In this document: positions 5,741 to 6,651 of the stretch, piece by piece | Layout: each line of letters begins with the position of its first letter | Numbering within the stretch: position 1 is the first letter of the stretch | Assembly (NCBI GenBank): GCA_002307715.1 | Contig: DBUA01000045.1 | Span: forward strand, 1 to 6,651 | Direction: 5' to 3' | DNA from: Candidatus Moranbacteria bacterium UBA1302 | Lineage (GTDB): Bacteria > Patescibacteriota > Minisyncoccia > Moranbacterales > UBA1568 | DNA length: 6,651 nt | Notes under the pieces: generated by a model | The model's input: only the letters and a program-made list of their open reading frames with translations | What the model was told of the DNA's origin: nothing | The model's database searches: none | Made by a program: the position numbers and the translations under genes

Positions 5741-5746
5741 AGGAGG
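5741..5746 (+). promoter_or_regulatory. Strong Shine-Dalgarno of the ftsA leader ORF
   Basis: AGGAGG, five bases before GTG 5752. It is about 70 bases from the ftsA ATG, far too distant to serve ftsA directly, and ftsA has no SD of its own. GGAGG (5742-5746) can pair with CCTCC at 5775-5779, which could hide it. Confidence 0.6.
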
Positions 5747-5751
5747 CTTCC

Positions 5752-5823
5752 GTGAAAGCTTGCTGTTTCGTATTCCTCCAGACCATTTTTCTTACTTTCC
5801 GATTTTCTATACCGTATGGCTAA
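5752..5823 (+). CDS. Possible 23-residue leader ORF overlapping the ftsA start
   Basis: GTG 5752 lies five bases after AGGAGG and opens a 23-codon frame ending at TAA 5821-5823, eight bases into ftsA in another frame. The peptide begins MKACCFVFLQ and ends FSIPYG; it is hydrophobic with few charges and matches no family I know. An in-frame ATG at 5734 falls directly behind the -10 box and so is probably not in the transcript. Because the ftsA ATG has no SD, ribosomes finishing this ORF could reinitiate there, so the ORF may serve to bring ribosomes to ftsA. It could also be a chance ORF behind a chance SD; conservation would decide. Confidence 0.4.
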   Translation: MKACCFVFLQTIFLTFRFSIPYG

Positions 5824-6651
5824 AAGTCGTTACCATGTCGGTCTCGATATTGGTTCTTCGAATGTTCGAGCTGTTATCGCTCAGGAGCTTGCTGCTGACG
5901 AGCTTTTGCGTGTGGTTGGTGTCGGAATGGCATCTTCTGTCGGTATCCGTCGAGGGACCGTTGTCGATGTCGAGGCAGTTGCTAAGACCTGTAATGCTGT
6001 TCTCGAAGAAGCGGAACGCATGTCTGGACAAGCGGTTTCTGATGTGACGGTAAACGTGACCGGTGTTGAGCTTGGATGCCAGCGAGCATCTGGTGTTGTC
6101 GCTGTCGGCCGTGCTGATGGCGAAGTGACTGAAGATGATATCTCACGGGCTTTAGAAGAAGTGCAGGCGCGTCTGATGCTTCCATTGAATCGGGAAGTCG
6201 TGCATGTCATTCCGATGAGTTATCGCCTTGATGATCAGAAAGACATCAAAGATCCGATCGGTATGCACGGTGTCCGTTTGGAGATGAGCGCTTTCGTCGT
6301 AAGCGGCAGCACTTCACATCTCAAGAATCTTTCACGGGCATTGGAACAGGCAGGAACGCATCCGGAGAGCTTTGTTGCAGAGCCGCTTGCTTGTGCTGAA
6401 GCTGTATTGCATCAGAAGCAGAAGGAGCTTGGCACAGTCATTATCGATATCGGCGGCAGCACGACTTCACTCGCTGTTTTTGAAGATGGCGACCTGCTCC
6501 ATTTGGCTGTATTGCCGATCGGTGGCGGACATATTACGAATGATATCGCCATCGGATTGCGTACTTCCATCGAAGTCGCTGAAGCGGTGAAGCTCCGTTA
6601 TGGAAGCGCATTGCCCGACGGTATCGGAAAGCGCGAGGAGATTGATCTTAG
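5816..6651 (+). CDS. ftsA: Cell division protein FtsA, C-terminus cut by window edge
   Basis: FtsA is an actin-like ATPase that ties FtsZ to the membrane and recruits later division proteins. The 278 codons present start MAKSRYHVGLDIGSSNVRAV, with the phosphate-1 loop DIGSSN at 11-16. The 1C/SHS2 region covers about 80-165 (DVTVNVTGVELGCQRASGVV and VVHVIPMSYRLDDQ). The phosphate-2 loop is IIDIGGSTTSLAVFEDG at 209-225, followed by LPIGGGHITNDIAIGLRT and SIEVAEAVKLRYG. The ATP-binding adenosine motif and membrane-binding C-terminal helix lie outside the window. A TGA is in frame at 5753 and no other start codon lies between, so ATG 5816 is the only usual start, yet it has no SD. A promoter and a leader ORF lie just upstream. 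ftsZ would be the expected next gene, but it is not visible here. Confidence 0.96.
   Translation, partial: MAKSRYHVGLDIGSSNVRAVIAQELAADELLRVVGVGMASSVGIRRGTVVDVEAVAKTCNAVLEEAERMSGQAVSDVTVNVTGVELGCQRASGVVAVGRADGEVTEDDISRALEEVQARLMLPLNREVVHVIPMSYRLDDQKDIKDPIGMHGVRLEMSAFVVSGSTSHLKNLSRALEQAGTHPESFVAEPLACAEAVLHQKQKELGTVIIDIGGSTTSLAVFEDGDLLHLAVLPIGGGHITNDIAIGLRTSIEVAEAVKLRYGSALPDGIGKREEIDL

Noticed and set aside
5760..6047. 95-codon plus-strand ORF overlapping the start of ftsA
   Set aside because: TTG start without SD, in another frame over ftsA, whose protein motifs are clear; a shadow frame.
1..6651. CRISPR arrays, insertion sequences, tRNA or rRNA genes
   Set aside because: No regularly spaced repeats, transposase motifs, terminal inverted repeats or recognisable structural RNA were seen on either strand.

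Overview
The window looks like part of a Patescibacteria (Candidate Phyla Radiation) genome, most likely a Parcubacteria-type lineage. The best clue is the bS21 protein, whose N-terminus (VKRKERETAESLIRRFSRRV then QQSGVL) and Lys/Arg-rich C-terminus match my memory of CPR bS21 proteins. Small proteins, tight packing and few clear Shine-Dalgarno (SD) sequences fit the same picture. TGA is used as an ordinary stop in lepB, yqeY, ybeY and dgkA, with each protein ending at a normal family length. This argues against the TGA=Gly lineages (Gracilibacteria, Absconditabacteria). The lineage call is recognition by eye, not a database search.

Layout: (1) 1-1330, minus strand: a LytR-CpsA-Psr (LCP) envelope protein whose C-terminus runs off the left edge. 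(2) 1331-1440: a divergent intergenic region with a good extended -10 promoter facing right. (3) 1441-5670, plus strand: a close-packed run of seven genes, lepB (signal peptidase I), hisS, a HIT-family protein, rpsU (bS21), yqeY (GatB/YqeY-like), ybeY (rRNA endonuclease) and dgkA (prenol/diacylglycerol kinase). The joins are overlaps or short gaps, except for about 100 nt on each side of rpsU, where each gap holds a long imperfect stem-loop. (4) 5671-5815: a second sigma70-type promoter, a strong SD and a 23-codon leader ORF that ends inside the start of the next gene. (5) 5816-6651: ftsA, cut by the right edge.

Biologically the window joins envelope work (LCP glycopolymer transfer, signal-peptide cleavage, lipid-carrier phosphorylation, FtsA division scaffold) with translation (HisRS, bS21, YbeY, YqeY). 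All proteins belong to known families and I see no mobile element, CRISPR array, tRNA or rRNA. I do not see a new protein system. What deserves a second look is regulation: the isolated rpsU cassette with the only near-perfect SD in front of an annotated family protein, flanked by two hairpins; the ftsA leader ORF, with its possible SD-sequestering hairpin; a similar mini-ORF ending on the lepB start; and a Lys-rich repeat tail on HisRS.
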